The notes under the pieces: model-generated
What the model was told of the DNA's origin: nothing
The model's input: only the letters and a program-made list of their open reading frames with translations
Database searches by the model: none
DNA from: Aequorivita lipolytica
Lineage (GTDB): Bacteria; Bacteroidota; Bacteroidia; Flavobacteriales; Flavobacteriaceae
Reading direction: 5' to 3'
DNA: 64,000 nucleotides
NCBI RefSeq assembly: GCF_007997135.1
Contig: NZ_VORU01000012.1
Coordinates: 28,498 to 92,497 of the forward strand
Shown here: in pieces, positions 9,331 through 18,032 of the stretch
How the letters are laid out: each line of letters begins with the position of its first letter
Numbering within the stretch: the first letter of the stretch is position 1
Translations under genes and position numbers: made by a program

Positions 9331-10869
9331 TTAATTTTTTTGCGAAGTTAAATAGAAAATAATTGCCTTTCGAATATCGGCAGCAGTTTCGGTTTCTGTC
9401 GGAGTATAAATTTTTATAATTTCTTTATTATCAGTAGTTAAAAAAGGGATGTCCAATCCTTTCAGCAAAAAGTCGCTAAAAGCTACACTATATGTTTTAT
9501 TGTCACTAATTGCTTTACCGGCTGCTTGCCATTCGCCATCTTCACTTTGAGAAAATTTGTAGCGTTGAAGATATGCCCCTTCTCCACTTTGCGATTTTCC
9601 GTATTCCAGAACCTCCTTTAAAAGACTGCCCTTTAAATCTACCTTCAAAACACTACCTCCAAAGGGAAGTACTCTAAAAATATCGCTACTGGTAATATCG
9701 CCCACCAACCTATCGTCTATTCTTATTGAGCCGCCATTTACAAGAGCGCCATCAACTCTATCATTATAGGCGTAGGCCATAGAACGGGTTATCAGCTCGC
9801 CCATATTAGTTTGTTTGCTTCGGTTTGCGGTATCAGTTCCATCTAATGGCGATGAAGCACTGAAAATTACTTCGTCAGGTCTCTCAATTACTTCTTTTAG
9901 CTTTTCATCCAAAAGCTCTGTCCATTTGCTTACTACTCGCTCCACCTTAGCAGAGGATGCTATTTTATCTGTAACCATCATCAATTCAGAATTAACATGA
10001 AGGTACTTTGTCCGCAAATTGTAAATAAGGGTATGCACATAAACACTTTTTGCATTGGCATCTGCTTTTGCAATAATGGTTCTACCTTCCTTCTCGAGCA
10101 TATTATAATGCTCGTGGCCACCCATTATTAAAGGAAGCGACCTTATACGACTGGCAATTTCTTTATCTTCTTCTATGGAAACGTGCGTAAGCCCAACTAC
10201 AAAATCTGACTTTTGAATCGCCAAACCGTAGGCTCTTTCTGCATTTTCGTATATATCTCCGTAGGAAACATAATCTTTTGGATTGGAAGGAATGGTTACA
10301 CCAAATACCCCAAATTTCATTTTATTGCCATCCGCATCAACAGCATTAAATGTTGAATAATCTGATGTGGGTACGGTAGAATATTCCCATTTGGTAGCAA
10401 AAGGCATAAGCCCCTTTACGGTTACATGGCGCACATTTGCCGTTGTCCAAGTGAAGTTTGACTCATTCAATCTTTTCTGAAGATCTTTTTCACTCAAATC
10501 GAATTCATGGTTTCCGAAGGTTACTAAATCAATATTCATAGCGTTTAGCACATCTATCATCTGTTTTCCATTAATGCGTTCGCCGTCTACTTTTAGCGTT
10601 CCTATTAAGGATGGATTTAAAAAATCGCCCGCCAGAAATAAAAATGTATTCGGAAATTGTTCTTTAATAGAATCGCGAATATGTGCTACACGCGCCAATC
10701 CCCCATATTCCCCGCCGTTTAAGGGAGCAATTTCATAGACATCGTTAATTTGAACAAATTTAATGGTAATAGCGCCTGCACCTTTTATTGGATCTTCCGG
10801 ATAGAGTTGAAGAATTTCACAGCTCGTAAAAAAATAGCCCACAACAGCTAAAAGTAAAAAGTTTTTCAT
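9331..10869 (-). CDS. 5'-nucleotidase / UshA-like metallophosphoesterase lipoprotein
   Basis: This 512-residue exported enzyme hydrolyses nucleotides or related phosphoesters in the periplasm or at the surface. The lipoprotein signal ends FFTSC near residue 17. The metallophosphoesterase domain shows IKFVQINDVYE, GNHEFDLS and GGHEHYN metal-ligand motifs (about residues 35-260). A C-terminal 5'-nucleotidase substrate domain follows (about 330-500, with GELITRS, NGGSIRID and VLPFGG). The ATG is directly adjacent to the stop of HMG-CoA lyase and the haem-binding gene follows after 3 bases, so the three form an operon. The exact substrate is unknown. Confidence 0.9.
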   Translation of the reverse strand: MKNFLLLAVVGYFFTSCEILQLYPEDPIKGAGAITIKFVQINDVYEIAPLNGGEYGGLARVAHIRDSIKEQFPNTFLFLAGDFLNPSLIGTLKVDGERINGKQMIDVLNAMNIDLVTFGNHEFDLSEKDLQKRLNESNFTWTTANVRHVTVKGLMPFATKWEYSTVPTSDYSTFNAVDADGNKMKFGVFGVTIPSNPKDYVSYGDIYENAERAYGLAIQKSDFVVGLTHVSIEEDKEIASRIRSLPLIMGGHEHYNMLEKEGRTIIAKADANAKSVYVHTLIYNLRTKYLHVNSELMMVTDKIASSAKVERVVSKWTELLDEKLKEVIERPDEVIFSASSPLDGTDTANRSKQTNMGELITRSMAYAYNDRVDGALVNGGSIRIDDRLVGDITSSDIFRVLPFGGSVLKVDLKGSLLKEVLEYGKSQSGEGAYLQRYKFSQSEDGEWQAAGKAISDNKTYSVAFSDFLLKGLDIPFLTTDNKEIIKIYTPTETETAADIRKAIIFYLTSQKN

Positions 10870-11733
10870 TTAATGGTATTTAGTAAAAATTTTAGTTGCT
10901 TCATTGTGCGCACTTTCAAAAGACATTGGGTTTATTCCGTTCGAAATCTTTTCAGTCGTAAAATAGCTGAGCATTTTTTCGGTAGGCATATTTCCCGTTA
11001 ATTCATCTTTTGCCATAGGGCAACCACCAAAACCTTGAATGGCACCATCAAAACGGTAACAACCTGCCTTAAAGGCGGCGTCAACTTTTTCGTGCCAAGC
11101 GTGAGGAGTGGTGTGCAAATGCGCGCCGAATTCTATGTGGGGATATTTGGGGATCAAGTTAGTAAATAAATATGAAATAATCTCGGGTGTTGAGGAACCT
11201 ACTGTATCGCTTAGCGAAAGTATCTTCACTCCCATGCCCGACAGTTTCTCCGTCCACTCACCTACTATCTCTTCATTCCACGGGTCACCATACGGATTTC
11301 CGAAGCCCATACTAAGGTAGGCAACTACTTCTTTATTATTTTTATCGGCAAGATTTAATATTTCCTGAAGTATTACCAAAGACTCTGAAATGGTCTTGTG
11401 CGTGTTCCGCATTTGGAAGTTTTCAGAAATTGAGAATGGATAGCCCAAATAATCAATTTCTAGATGTTTCACGGCATCTTCGGCGCCGCGCAAGTTTGCG
11501 ATTATGGCTAGCAGCTTACTATTTGTAGCCGAAAGATCTAGTTTAGACAGTACTTCCGCAGTGTCCTGCATTTGGGGAATCGCCTTGGAAGAAACGAAAC
11601 TTCCAAAATCAATAGTGTCAAAACCACAGCGCAAAAGCGATTGTATATACTTCACTTTTTGTTCCGTGGGAATCCATTCTCTGATGCCTTGCATAGCATC
11701 GCGTGGGCATTCTATAATTTTTACTTGCTGCAT
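10870..11733 (-). CDS. mvaB: Hydroxymethylglutaryl-CoA lyase
   Basis: This 287-residue TIM-barrel enzyme of the HMGL-like family cleaves HMG-CoA to acetyl-CoA and acetoacetate in leucine degradation. Key signs are the N-terminal ECPRDAMQG (the family's DGLQ-type motif), the HLHTTPHAW metal-binding histidines, and the HMG-CoA lyase signature GFGGCPMA with its active-site cysteine near residue 245. It is the first gene of an operon with the 5'-nucleotidase and haem-binding genes. The leucine dehydrogenase gene at 16.8 kb feeds the same pathway. Confidence 0.92.
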   Translation of the reverse strand: MQQVKIIECPRDAMQGIREWIPTEQKVKYIQSLLRCGFDTIDFGSFVSSKAIPQMQDTAEVLSKLDLSATNSKLLAIIANLRGAEDAVKHLEIDYLGYPFSISENFQMRNTHKTISESLVILQEILNLADKNNKEVVAYLSMGFGNPYGDPWNEEIVGEWTEKLSGMGVKILSLSDTVGSSTPEIISYLFTNLIPKYPHIEFGAHLHTTPHAWHEKVDAAFKAGCYRFDGAIQGFGGCPMAKDELTGNMPTEKMLSYFTTEKISNGINPMSFESAHNEATKIFTKYH

Positions 11734-11815
11734 TGTTTCAAAGATAGTTTTTGAAATAGGAATTACGAAATTAGAAATGGGAAATATTTATGAAGTGAAA
11801 TAGAAATGTGAAAAA

Positions 11816-12430
11816 TTATGGCAAAACAATAAAAACAGCAATCCCAACAAAAACAAGTATTTGAAGCCATTTCAAAACAACACCCATACTTTTCCATTCT
11901 AAAATCAAAGATGAAATACGCCCTGCAGCAAATGCAATCGTGCTAAATGTAATAAAGGAAACAATCATAAAGGTGATTCCCAAAATATAAAATTGAAGTA
12001 CAGTGTTTCCTTCTTTGTCCCAAAGGAAACCTGGGAAAAACGCCAAAAAGAAAATCATCACTTTGGGGTTTAACAAATTCATAACAACACCCGTTTTGAA
12101 AAGCTGTGTATATGTTTTTTTCGGAGCATTTTCAGCTATCGAAATATGCTCGTCACTTTTATAGACTTTGTACGCCAAATAAAGTAAATAGCAAGCGCCC
12201 AAAACTTTTATTCCGTAGAAAATTTCTTCTGAAGCAGTTATAATTGCAGAAACTCCAAATGCCAAAAGTGTAGTGTGAACTATACAGCCACTAATCAATC
12301 CAGCGGTAGTAGCAATGCCGCTTTTGGTGCCGTTTACCAAAGACTGCGTAAGCACATAAATATTGTCTGGCCCCGGAGAGATGGCTAAAGCAAGTGTTGC
12401 GACGGAAAATGAAATTAGGGTTTCAATCAT
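11816..12430 (-). CDS. LysE-family amino acid exporter
   Basis: This 204-residue inner membrane protein has about six hydrophobic segments and the LysE/RhtB N-terminal signature [14 protein letters not shown] (about residues 18-31) followed by a glycine-rich stretch. The family exports amino acids such as lysine, threonine or homoserine; the substrate here is not determined. Its ATG overlaps the pyrD stop by 4 bases (ATGA), so the two are translationally coupled. Confidence 0.9.
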   Translation of the reverse strand: MIETLISFSVATLALAISPGPDNIYVLTQSLVNGTKSGIATTAGLISGCIVHTTLLAFGVSAIITASEEIFYGIKVLGACYLLYLAYKVYKSDEHISIAENAPKKTYTQLFKTGVVMNLLNPKVMIFFLAFFPGFLWDKEGNTVLQFYILGITFMIVSFITFSTIAFAAGRISSLILEWKSMGVVLKWLQILVFVGIAVFIVLP

Positions 12431-13494
12431 TTCCGCTTTAAAATCGTCTTGTTTATTTGCTTAATCAAGTCCGGACCTTCGTAAATAAAACCTGTGTAAA
12501 GTTGCACAAGACTTGCGCCGGCATCCAGTTTTTCCAAAGCATCTTCTGCTGTATGGATACCACCAACGCCAATAATTGGAAACGCTTTATTGCTATTTTC
12601 CGAAAGAAAGCGAATAACTTCAGTAGCTCTTTTATTTAAGGGTTTTCCGCTCAAACCTCCCATTTCGCTTTTATTTGCGGAAGAAATTCCGTCTCGGGAA
12701 ATAGTGGTGTTTGTTGCGATAACGCCATCAATTTTAGTTTCCGAAACAATTTCGACTATATCTAAAAGTTGTTCATCAGTTAAATCTGGAGCGATTTTCA
12801 GAAGAATCGGCTTGCGCTTTTCTTTTGAATTATTTCGATTTTGTAGTGTTTGCAACAAATCTGTTAACGGTTTCTTTTCCTGCAAGGCACGAAGATTTGG
12901 CGTGTTTGGCGAGCTTACGTTTACCACAAAATAATCTACATAATCAAAAAGTGCTTCAAAGCAAATTATGTAATCATTAACCGCTTCTTCATTGGGGGTG
13001 ATTTTGTTTTTGCCTATGTTCCCGCCAATAAGAACTCGGTTTCCTCGGCTCCGCTCGGACACCGAATTTTGGTCGCCGAGCGGAGCCGAGGAGTTTTCCT
13101 TCAATCTTTCAACAGCTTCTTCTACGCCACCATTATTAAAACCCATTCGGTTTATGATTGCGGAATCTTCTTTTAAACGGAACAAGCGCGGTTTGTCATT
13201 CCCAGCTTGTGGTTTTGGGGTAACAGTTCCTATTTCAATAAAACCAAAGCCGAAATTTGAAAGCTCTTTATAAAGTTTCGCATCTTTATCAAAACCAGCG
13301 GCAAGTCCCACAGGATTTGGAAATTTCAGCCCAAAAAGTTCACGCTCCAGTTTTGGGTTTTCAATTTTATAAATACTTCGGAAAAGACTTCCGAAGCCAA
13401 TTTTATGAAAAAACCGAATCAAAGAAAACGTGAAATGGTGAATTTTTTCGGGATCAAAACTGAAAAAGAGTGGACGGATTATGGTTTTGTACAT
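12427..13494 (-). CDS. pyrD: Dihydroorotate dehydrogenase (quinone), class 2, with a palindrome-encoded insertion
   Basis: This FMN enzyme oxidises dihydroorotate to orotate at the inner membrane in pyrimidine synthesis. The amphipathic N-terminal extension (about residues 1-35) is the class 2 membrane anchor. Conserved motifs are [17 protein letters not shown], the active-site [11 protein letters not shown] and the late FMN-binding [11 protein letters not shown]. Between RLKEN and [11 protein letters not shown] there are about 16 extra residues ([18 protein letters not shown]) encoded by a perfect inverted repeat at 13043-13091; most PyrD proteins have a short loop there. The frame is kept, so the enzyme is probably active. 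It is followed by lysE with a 4-base overlap. Confidence 0.95.
   Translation of the reverse strand: MYKTIIRPLFFSFDPEKIHHFTFSLIRFFHKIGFGSLFRSIYKIENPKLERELFGLKFPNPVGLAAGFDKDAKLYKELSNFGFGFIEIGTVTPKPQAGNDKPRLFRLKEDSAIINRMGFNNGGVEEAVERLKENSSAPLGDQNSVSERSRGNRVLIGGNIGKNKITPNEEAVNDYIICFEALFDYVDYFVVNVSSPNTPNLRALQEKKPLTDLLQTLQNRNNSKEKRKPILLKIAPDLTDEQLLDIVEIVSETKIDGVIATNTTISRDGISSANKSEMGGLSGKPLNKRATEVIRFLSENSNKAFPIIGVGGIHTAEDALEKLDAGASLVQLYTGFIYEGPDLIKQINKTILKRK
13043..13091. repeat. Palindromic element inserted in frame in pyrD
   Basis: A perfect 16-bp inverted repeat (CCTCGGCTCCGCTCGG at 13043-13058, its complement at 13076-13091) encloses a 17-base loop that is itself partly palindromic (ACCGAA...TTTTGGT). 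It lies wholly inside pyrD and keeps the reading frame. It is GC-rich compared with its surroundings. The arrangement resembles the coding-sequence palindromic elements of Rickettsia, though no sequence relation is claimed. Confidence 0.85.
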
Positions 13495-13579
13495 GGTTGA
13501 AAAATGTTTGGCAAAAATACATTAAACTATGTATTTGTTATTTTGAATATGCTTTATTTTGCATAGTAAAAGAAAAATT

Positions 13580-14842
13580 ATGATTGAAAAACAACACATT
13601 ATTGAACGCTTTAAAAGTTATGTTACTATAGACACCGAGAGTGATCCAGATAGCGACACAACACCAAGCACCAAAAAACAATGGAATCTCGCAAATAAAC
13701 TTGCTGAAGAACTAAAGCAAATAGGAATGGAAGATGTAAGCATAGACGAAAACGCTTACATAATGGCTACTTTGCCTTCAAACGTGAAACATCACGTTCC
13801 TGTGATTGGTTTTGTTTCACATTTTGATACTTCACCAGATTTTACGGGCGCTAACGTGAAACCTCAAATTATTGAGAACTACGATGGAAAAGATATTGTT
13901 CTAAATAAAGAAAAAGACATTATTCTTTCTCCAGATTATTTTGAAGATTTGTTGCTCTACAAAGGACAAACGCTAATAACAACGGACGGAACAACACTTT
14001 TGGGCGCTGATGACAAAGCTGGAATTACCGAAATAGTTTCCGCAATGGAATACCTAATTAAGCATCCCGAAATAAAGCACGGAAAAATCCGCGTAGGTTT
14101 CACACCCGATGAAGAAATTGGTCGCGGCGCACATAAGTTTGATGTTAAAAAATTTGGTGCAGACTGGGCCTATACAATGGATGGCAGTCAAGTGGGCGAA
14201 CTTGAGTATGAAAACTTTAACGCAGCCGGCGCGGTGGTTACCGTAAAAGGAAAAATAGTACATCCCGGTTATGCAAAGGGAAAAATGGTAAACAGTATGT
14301 ACATTGCTACAGACTACATAAACTCGCTACCAAGACTGGAAACCCCAGAGCATACTGAAGGACGCGAAGGATTTTTTCACCTTCACGGCATAAAAGGATC
14401 TGTGGACGAAACCAAAATCCAATACATTATCCGCGATCACGACCCAAAGCATTTTGAAGCTCGTAAAGAAATGATTCAACAATTAGCCGACGAACTGAAC
14501 GAGCAATTTGAAATGGAGGTTATCACTGTTGAAATTAAAGACCAATACTTCAATATGCGCGAGAAGATTGAACCTGTAATGCACATTGTAAAAATCGCAA
14601 AACAAGCAATGGAGCAAGCTGGAATTGAACCATTGATAAAACCAATACGCGGTGGAACTGACGGTTCTCAATTAAGTTTTATGGGGCTTCCGTGTCCAAA
14701 TATTTTTGCCGGTGGTCACAACTTTCACGGAAGATATGAGTATGTTCCCGTTGAAAGTATGCAAAAGGCGGTAGAAGTAATAGTGAATATAGCCCAAATA
14801 ACTGCTCAGGATCTTTCAAAATTCAAAAAGGAAGAAGAGTAA
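13580..14842 (+). CDS. pepT: Peptidase T (tripeptide aminopeptidase)
   Basis: This cytosolic M20B zinc peptidase of about 420 residues removes N-terminal residues from tripeptides. The ATG at 13580 is chosen over an in-frame TTG at 13559 because [19 protein letters not shown] is the normal family start. Zinc ligands are visible in SHFDTSPDF (about residues 80-88), [20 protein letters not shown] and the C-terminal [11 protein letters not shown]. The gene is divergent from pyrD and ends before a terminator shared with yajC. Confidence 0.97.
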   Translation: MIEKQHIIERFKSYVTIDTESDPDSDTTPSTKKQWNLANKLAEELKQIGMEDVSIDENAYIMATLPSNVKHHVPVIGFVSHFDTSPDFTGANVKPQIIENYDGKDIVLNKEKDIILSPDYFEDLLLYKGQTLITTDGTTLLGADDKAGITEIVSAMEYLIKHPEIKHGKIRVGFTPDEEIGRGAHKFDVKKFGADWAYTMDGSQVGELEYENFNAAGAVVTVKGKIVHPGYAKGKMVNSMYIATDYINSLPRLETPEHTEGREGFFHLHGIKGSVDETKIQYIIRDHDPKHFEARKEMIQQLADELNEQFEMEVITVEIKDQYFNMREKIEPVMHIVKIAKQAMEQAGIEPLIKPIRGGTDGSQLSFMGLPCPNIFAGGHNFHGRYEYVPVESMQKAVEVIVNIAQITAQDLSKFKKEEE

Positions 14843-14865
14843 ATTATAAAAATAGGTTACAAAAA

Positions 14866-14903
14866 AACTCCCTCAACTATTAAGTAGTGAGGGAGTTTTA
14901 TTT
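14866..14903. terminator. Bidirectional terminator between pepT and yajC
   Basis: The stem AACTCCCTCA.../...TGAGGGAGTT with a short TTAAG loop is followed by T-rich sequence on the plus side and preceded by a run of A (T on the minus strand). It sits between the two convergent genes and can serve both. Confidence 0.8.
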
Positions 14904-14920
14904 AAAAAAGGAACAATTTA

Positions 14921-15211
14921 CTATTTCTTCTCCTTTACCGGAGCGTTCATTTTTGCTGTCCTTTCCATTGAAATGGCAGATCTTTCAAACTTCATTTTGC
15001 CTGCACCACTTTCAATGATGCAAGTTCCGTCGTCATTAAGCTCAAGAACTTTGCCGTGCAAACCACCGTTGGTTATTACTTTATCGCCCTTTTTAAGTTG
15101 TGCGGCAAACTGTTTTTCCTGTTTTGCTTTTCGCATTTGGGGACGTATCAAAAATAGATACATCACCAAAAACAATAATATTATTGGTAAAAAACTTTGA
15201 ATTTGTTCCAT
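14921..15211 (-). CDS. yajC: Preprotein translocase accessory subunit YajC
   Basis: This small 96-residue membrane protein of the SecDF-YajC complex has one N-terminal transmembrane helix (about residues 7-22), then IRPQMRKAKQ and the YajC core GDKVITNGGLHGKV. The C-terminal tail is basic. It belongs to the conserved flavobacterial order nusB - DUF1573 - yajC on the same strand. Confidence 0.95.
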   Translation of the reverse strand: MEQIQSFLPIILLFLVMYLFLIRPQMRKAKQEKQFAAQLKKGDKVITNGGLHGKVLELNDDGTCIIESGAGKMKFERSAISMERTAKMNAPVKEKK

Positions 15212-15239
15212 AGCAATTTTTAGTGATCCAAAAAACTAA

Positions 15240-15725
15240 TTATTTGGATGTTGGGGTTTTTATTGGGGCTACTGCACCTCCTGCTTTAGGATTTACAAAA
15301 GCTTTAATAGTTAAAGTTTCTGTTCCTGCTTTAGTGTTAGTTGTAATAGTCACAGTTTTGCTCACTTGATTTTGACCACTACCGTTGAATTTTACTAACA
15401 TCTCACCAGATTCGCCCGGTGCAATTGGTTCTTTAGTATATTCTGGAACAGTACAACCACAGCTACTTTTAGCGTTTACGATCATTAAAGGACCTTCGCC
15501 TGTGTTTTTGAATTTAAAAACGTGCTCTACGTTTGTTCCTTGATCGATTGTTCCAAAATCGAATACACTTTCTTCAAATGCAATTACAGGAAATTTCCCT
15601 GATTCGGCATCTCGATCTGCTGCCGTTGCAACATTCTCTTCATTTACTTTATCCGCAGCATTATCCTTACAAGAGGAGAAAGCGAAAACAGATAGAATAG
15701 CAACTATTAAAACTGATTTTTTCAT
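15240..15725 (-). CDS. DUF1573 lipoprotein
   Basis: The protein has 161 residues with a lipoprotein signal peptide (ILSVFAFSSC) and a DUF1573 immunoglobulin-like domain at about residues 45-150. Typical motifs are FDFGTIDQG, FKFKNTGEGPL and the paired cysteines in SSCGCTVPEY. The family is common in Bacteroidota and lacks a known molecular role. It is located between nusB and yajC in the conserved cluster. Confidence 0.9.
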   Translation of the reverse strand: MKKSVLIVAILSVFAFSSCKDNAADKVNEENVATAADRDAESGKFPVIAFEESVFDFGTIDQGTNVEHVFKFKNTGEGPLMIVNAKSSCGCTVPEYTKEPIAPGESGEMLVKFNGSGQNQVSKTVTITTNTKAGTETLTIKAFVNPKAGGAVAPIKTPTSK

Positions 15726-15779
15726 AATAATTATATATTTTATGTTTTTAGCACGCCAAAAATAGGTATTTTTTTGCTT

Positions 15780-16724
15780 TTATTGAAGCCCACGACCAAT
15801 TTTGTTTAGTTTACCGTCTTCGGAAAATTCCTTCACTATTTTATCCAGAATTCCATTCACAAAAATGCTGCTTTTAGGTGTGGAATATTCCTTGGAAACT
15901 TCCAAATATTCATTGATCGTAGCGCGGACAGGAATTGAGGGAAAGTATAAAAACTCTGCGATGCCCATTTTCAAAATAATAAGATCCACATCGGCAATTC
16001 GCTCTTTGTCCCAGTTTGGGGTTTTGCCTTCTATCTGTGCATTCAACTTGTCTTCATTAAGAATTACCTTTCGGAAAAGTTGCAATGCGTATTCTCGGTC
16101 CTCATCGTTCTTATAAAGGTCGGGGACTAAAAGCGCCGAGGCATTTTTTTCTGAAAGCTTATTGAGCATTTTCACGATAGCGGTATTGACTATTGGAAAA
16201 TCGTCAACCCAAGTTAGTCGTTTATCCTCTAAATAATCATAAAGTTTATCATTGGGGGCAACTACTTCTTTGAAAACTTTAATTATGAAATTTTGATCTT
16301 CTTTGTAAGTGGTCTCATTATTTAAAAGATAATCTTGGTACCATTCCAATTGACGTAATTCGTTAAAAAGAATAGTTACATATTCGCTGTCCATCTGCCA
16401 ATAGTTCAGTTTTTTCTTCTCAATGATATCAGAAAAAGTAGAATTTCCCGCAATTACCTTAAGTAATTTGTTGTTCACAAAGTTGCGGCTGGGGTCTTTT
16501 TCAAGTGCGGTGGCAAGATGCTTCTTTTGCGAGCGGTTAAGAAAACTATCGGCCTGTTCCTGAAGTGCCACAAGTAGTTGCAACATCAATAAATAAAGAT
16601 CCTGCATCTGATCTATACTGTGGAGCAGAAATTTTTCCTGTGAATCTATATTCGGGTTTTCACGCTGGTTATGGGCGTAAACGGACTGCAACACTTTTAC
16701 TCGGATATGTCTTCTTGTAAGCAT
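15780..16724 (-). CDS. nusB: Transcription antitermination protein NusB (long Bacteroidota form)
   Basis: This RNA-binding antitermination factor for rRNA operons acts with NusE/S10. The ATG at 16722-16724 gives MLTRRHIRVKVLQSVYAH, the normal start; an in-frame TTG further upstream would only add 11 unusual residues. At 314 residues it is over twice the length of E. coli NusB because of the N-terminal extension usual in Bacteroidota. The NusB core is C-terminal (about 185-305), with RIADVDLIILKMGIAEFLYF and INEYLEVSKEYS. Confidence 0.95.
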   Translation of the reverse strand: MLTRRHIRVKVLQSVYAHNQRENPNIDSQEKFLLHSIDQMQDLYLLMLQLLVALQEQADSFLNRSQKKHLATALEKDPSRNFVNNKLLKVIAGNSTFSDIIEKKKLNYWQMDSEYVTILFNELRQLEWYQDYLLNNETTYKEDQNFIIKVFKEVVAPNDKLYDYLEDKRLTWVDDFPIVNTAIVKMLNKLSEKNASALLVPDLYKNDEDREYALQLFRKVILNEDKLNAQIEGKTPNWDKERIADVDLIILKMGIAEFLYFPSIPVRATINEYLEVSKEYSTPKSSIFVNGILDKIVKEFSEDGKLNKIGRGLQ

Positions 16725-16811
16725 ATTTTTTTGAAAGAACTGGTTTTTAAGAAACAACGCACAAGTATTTTCTTGTGCGTTGCAAAGATAGTGTTTTAAG
16801 AAAAAGGAATT

Positions 16812-17909
16812 CTACTTTTCGTTTTTTCTCGCATCAATTCTGGCTTGAGCTACATTGAATGCTGCTTGATGGGTTGTAATATTTTCTGTATCTGCTTTTT
16901 TCAATATTTCCAAAGTAGTATTGTATATATTTTCTGTCTTGCGCATTATTTCCTTTCGGTCATAATTTTCAAGTTCTGCGTAAACGTTTATAATTCCACC
17001 GGCATTTATTAAGAAATCTGGAGCGTAAACAATGCCTCTTTCACGAAGCATTTTTCCGTGTTTCTGCTCTTCGGCTAATTGATTGTTGGCAGCACCGGCG
17101 ATAATTTTTGTGTTCAATTGATTTATGGTGAAATCATTCACAGTTGCACCTAAAGCACAGGGAGCGTAGATGTCCATTTTTTCTGCATAAAGATTGCTGC
17201 CGCCATAAATTTCAACGCTGTATTTGTCACGCACTTCCTCCAAACGCTCTTGGTTGATGTCCGCAATATATACTTTAGCACCTTCATTGCTCAAGTTTTC
17301 AACCAACGCCTCACCTACATTCCCAATTCCCTGAACATAAACTACTTTATCTTCAAGAACATCGCTTCCAAATTTATATTTTGCGGCCGCCTTCATTCCC
17401 ATAAAAACGCCGTAAGCGGTAATCGGGGAAGGATTGCCCGCACCACCCTTAGATTCTGAAATACCCGTTACGTACGGAGTTACGGTTCTAACCAAATCCA
17501 TATCTGAAGTTGCCATTCCCACATCTTCTGCAGTAATGTATTTTCCACCTAAAGAGTGTACAAACTCTCCAAATTTCAACATCAACTCTGGAGTTTTTTG
17601 AGTTTTTGCATCACCGATCAAAACGGCTTTCCCGCCACCAAGGTTCAAACCAGTGATTGCGCTTTTGTAGGTCATTCCGCGTGAAAGACGAAGCACGTCG
17701 TTCAAAGCTTCCCACTCGCTAGTATAGTTCCACATTCTGGTACCGCCCAAAGCTGGCCCCAAAACAGTATTATGAATTCCAATTATTGCTTTTAATCCAG
17801 TATCTTTGTCGTTGCAAAAAACGATTTGCTCGTGATTATCAAAGGACATTTGCCCGAAAACCGGATCCATTTTATGAAGTTCGTTTGTATTAATTACCTC
17901 AGTTACCAT
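16812..17909 (-). CDS. Leucine (Glu/Leu/Phe/Val family) dehydrogenase
   Basis: This NAD-dependent amino acid dehydrogenase deaminates branched-chain amino acids. The N-terminal dimerisation domain shows GPALGGTRMW and the catalytic lysine region GLNLGGGKAV; the Rossmann domain has VQGIGNVGEALVENL (about residue 190) and CALGATVNDFTI. An ATG at 17931-17933 is also in frame and would add eight lysine-rich residues; the ATG at 17907-17909 fits the usual family start better. It neighbours nusB on the same strand, with an ABC exporter divergent. Confidence 0.92.
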   Translation of the reverse strand: MVTEVINTNELHKMDPVFGQMSFDNHEQIVFCNDKDTGLKAIIGIHNTVLGPALGGTRMWNYTSEWEALNDVLRLSRGMTYKSAITGLNLGGGKAVLIGDAKTQKTPELMLKFGEFVHSLGGKYITAEDVGMATSDMDLVRTVTPYVTGISESKGGAGNPSPITAYGVFMGMKAAAKYKFGSDVLEDKVVYVQGIGNVGEALVENLSNEGAKVYIADINQERLEEVRDKYSVEIYGGSNLYAEKMDIYAPCALGATVNDFTINQLNTKIIAGAANNQLAEEQKHGKMLRERGIVYAPDFLINAGGIINVYAELENYDRKEIMRKTENIYNTTLEILKKADTENITTHQAAFNVAQARIDARKNEK

Positions 17910-18032
17910 AGCTTTTTTAATTATTTTATACATCCTTTAAAAAGGCGGTGCAAAAGTAGCTCTTTGTTGTCAATTCCGCAAAGCATCGTTTGTTAATTTA
18001 GAAATTTTAAAAAATTAGTCTATTTCCCATAA

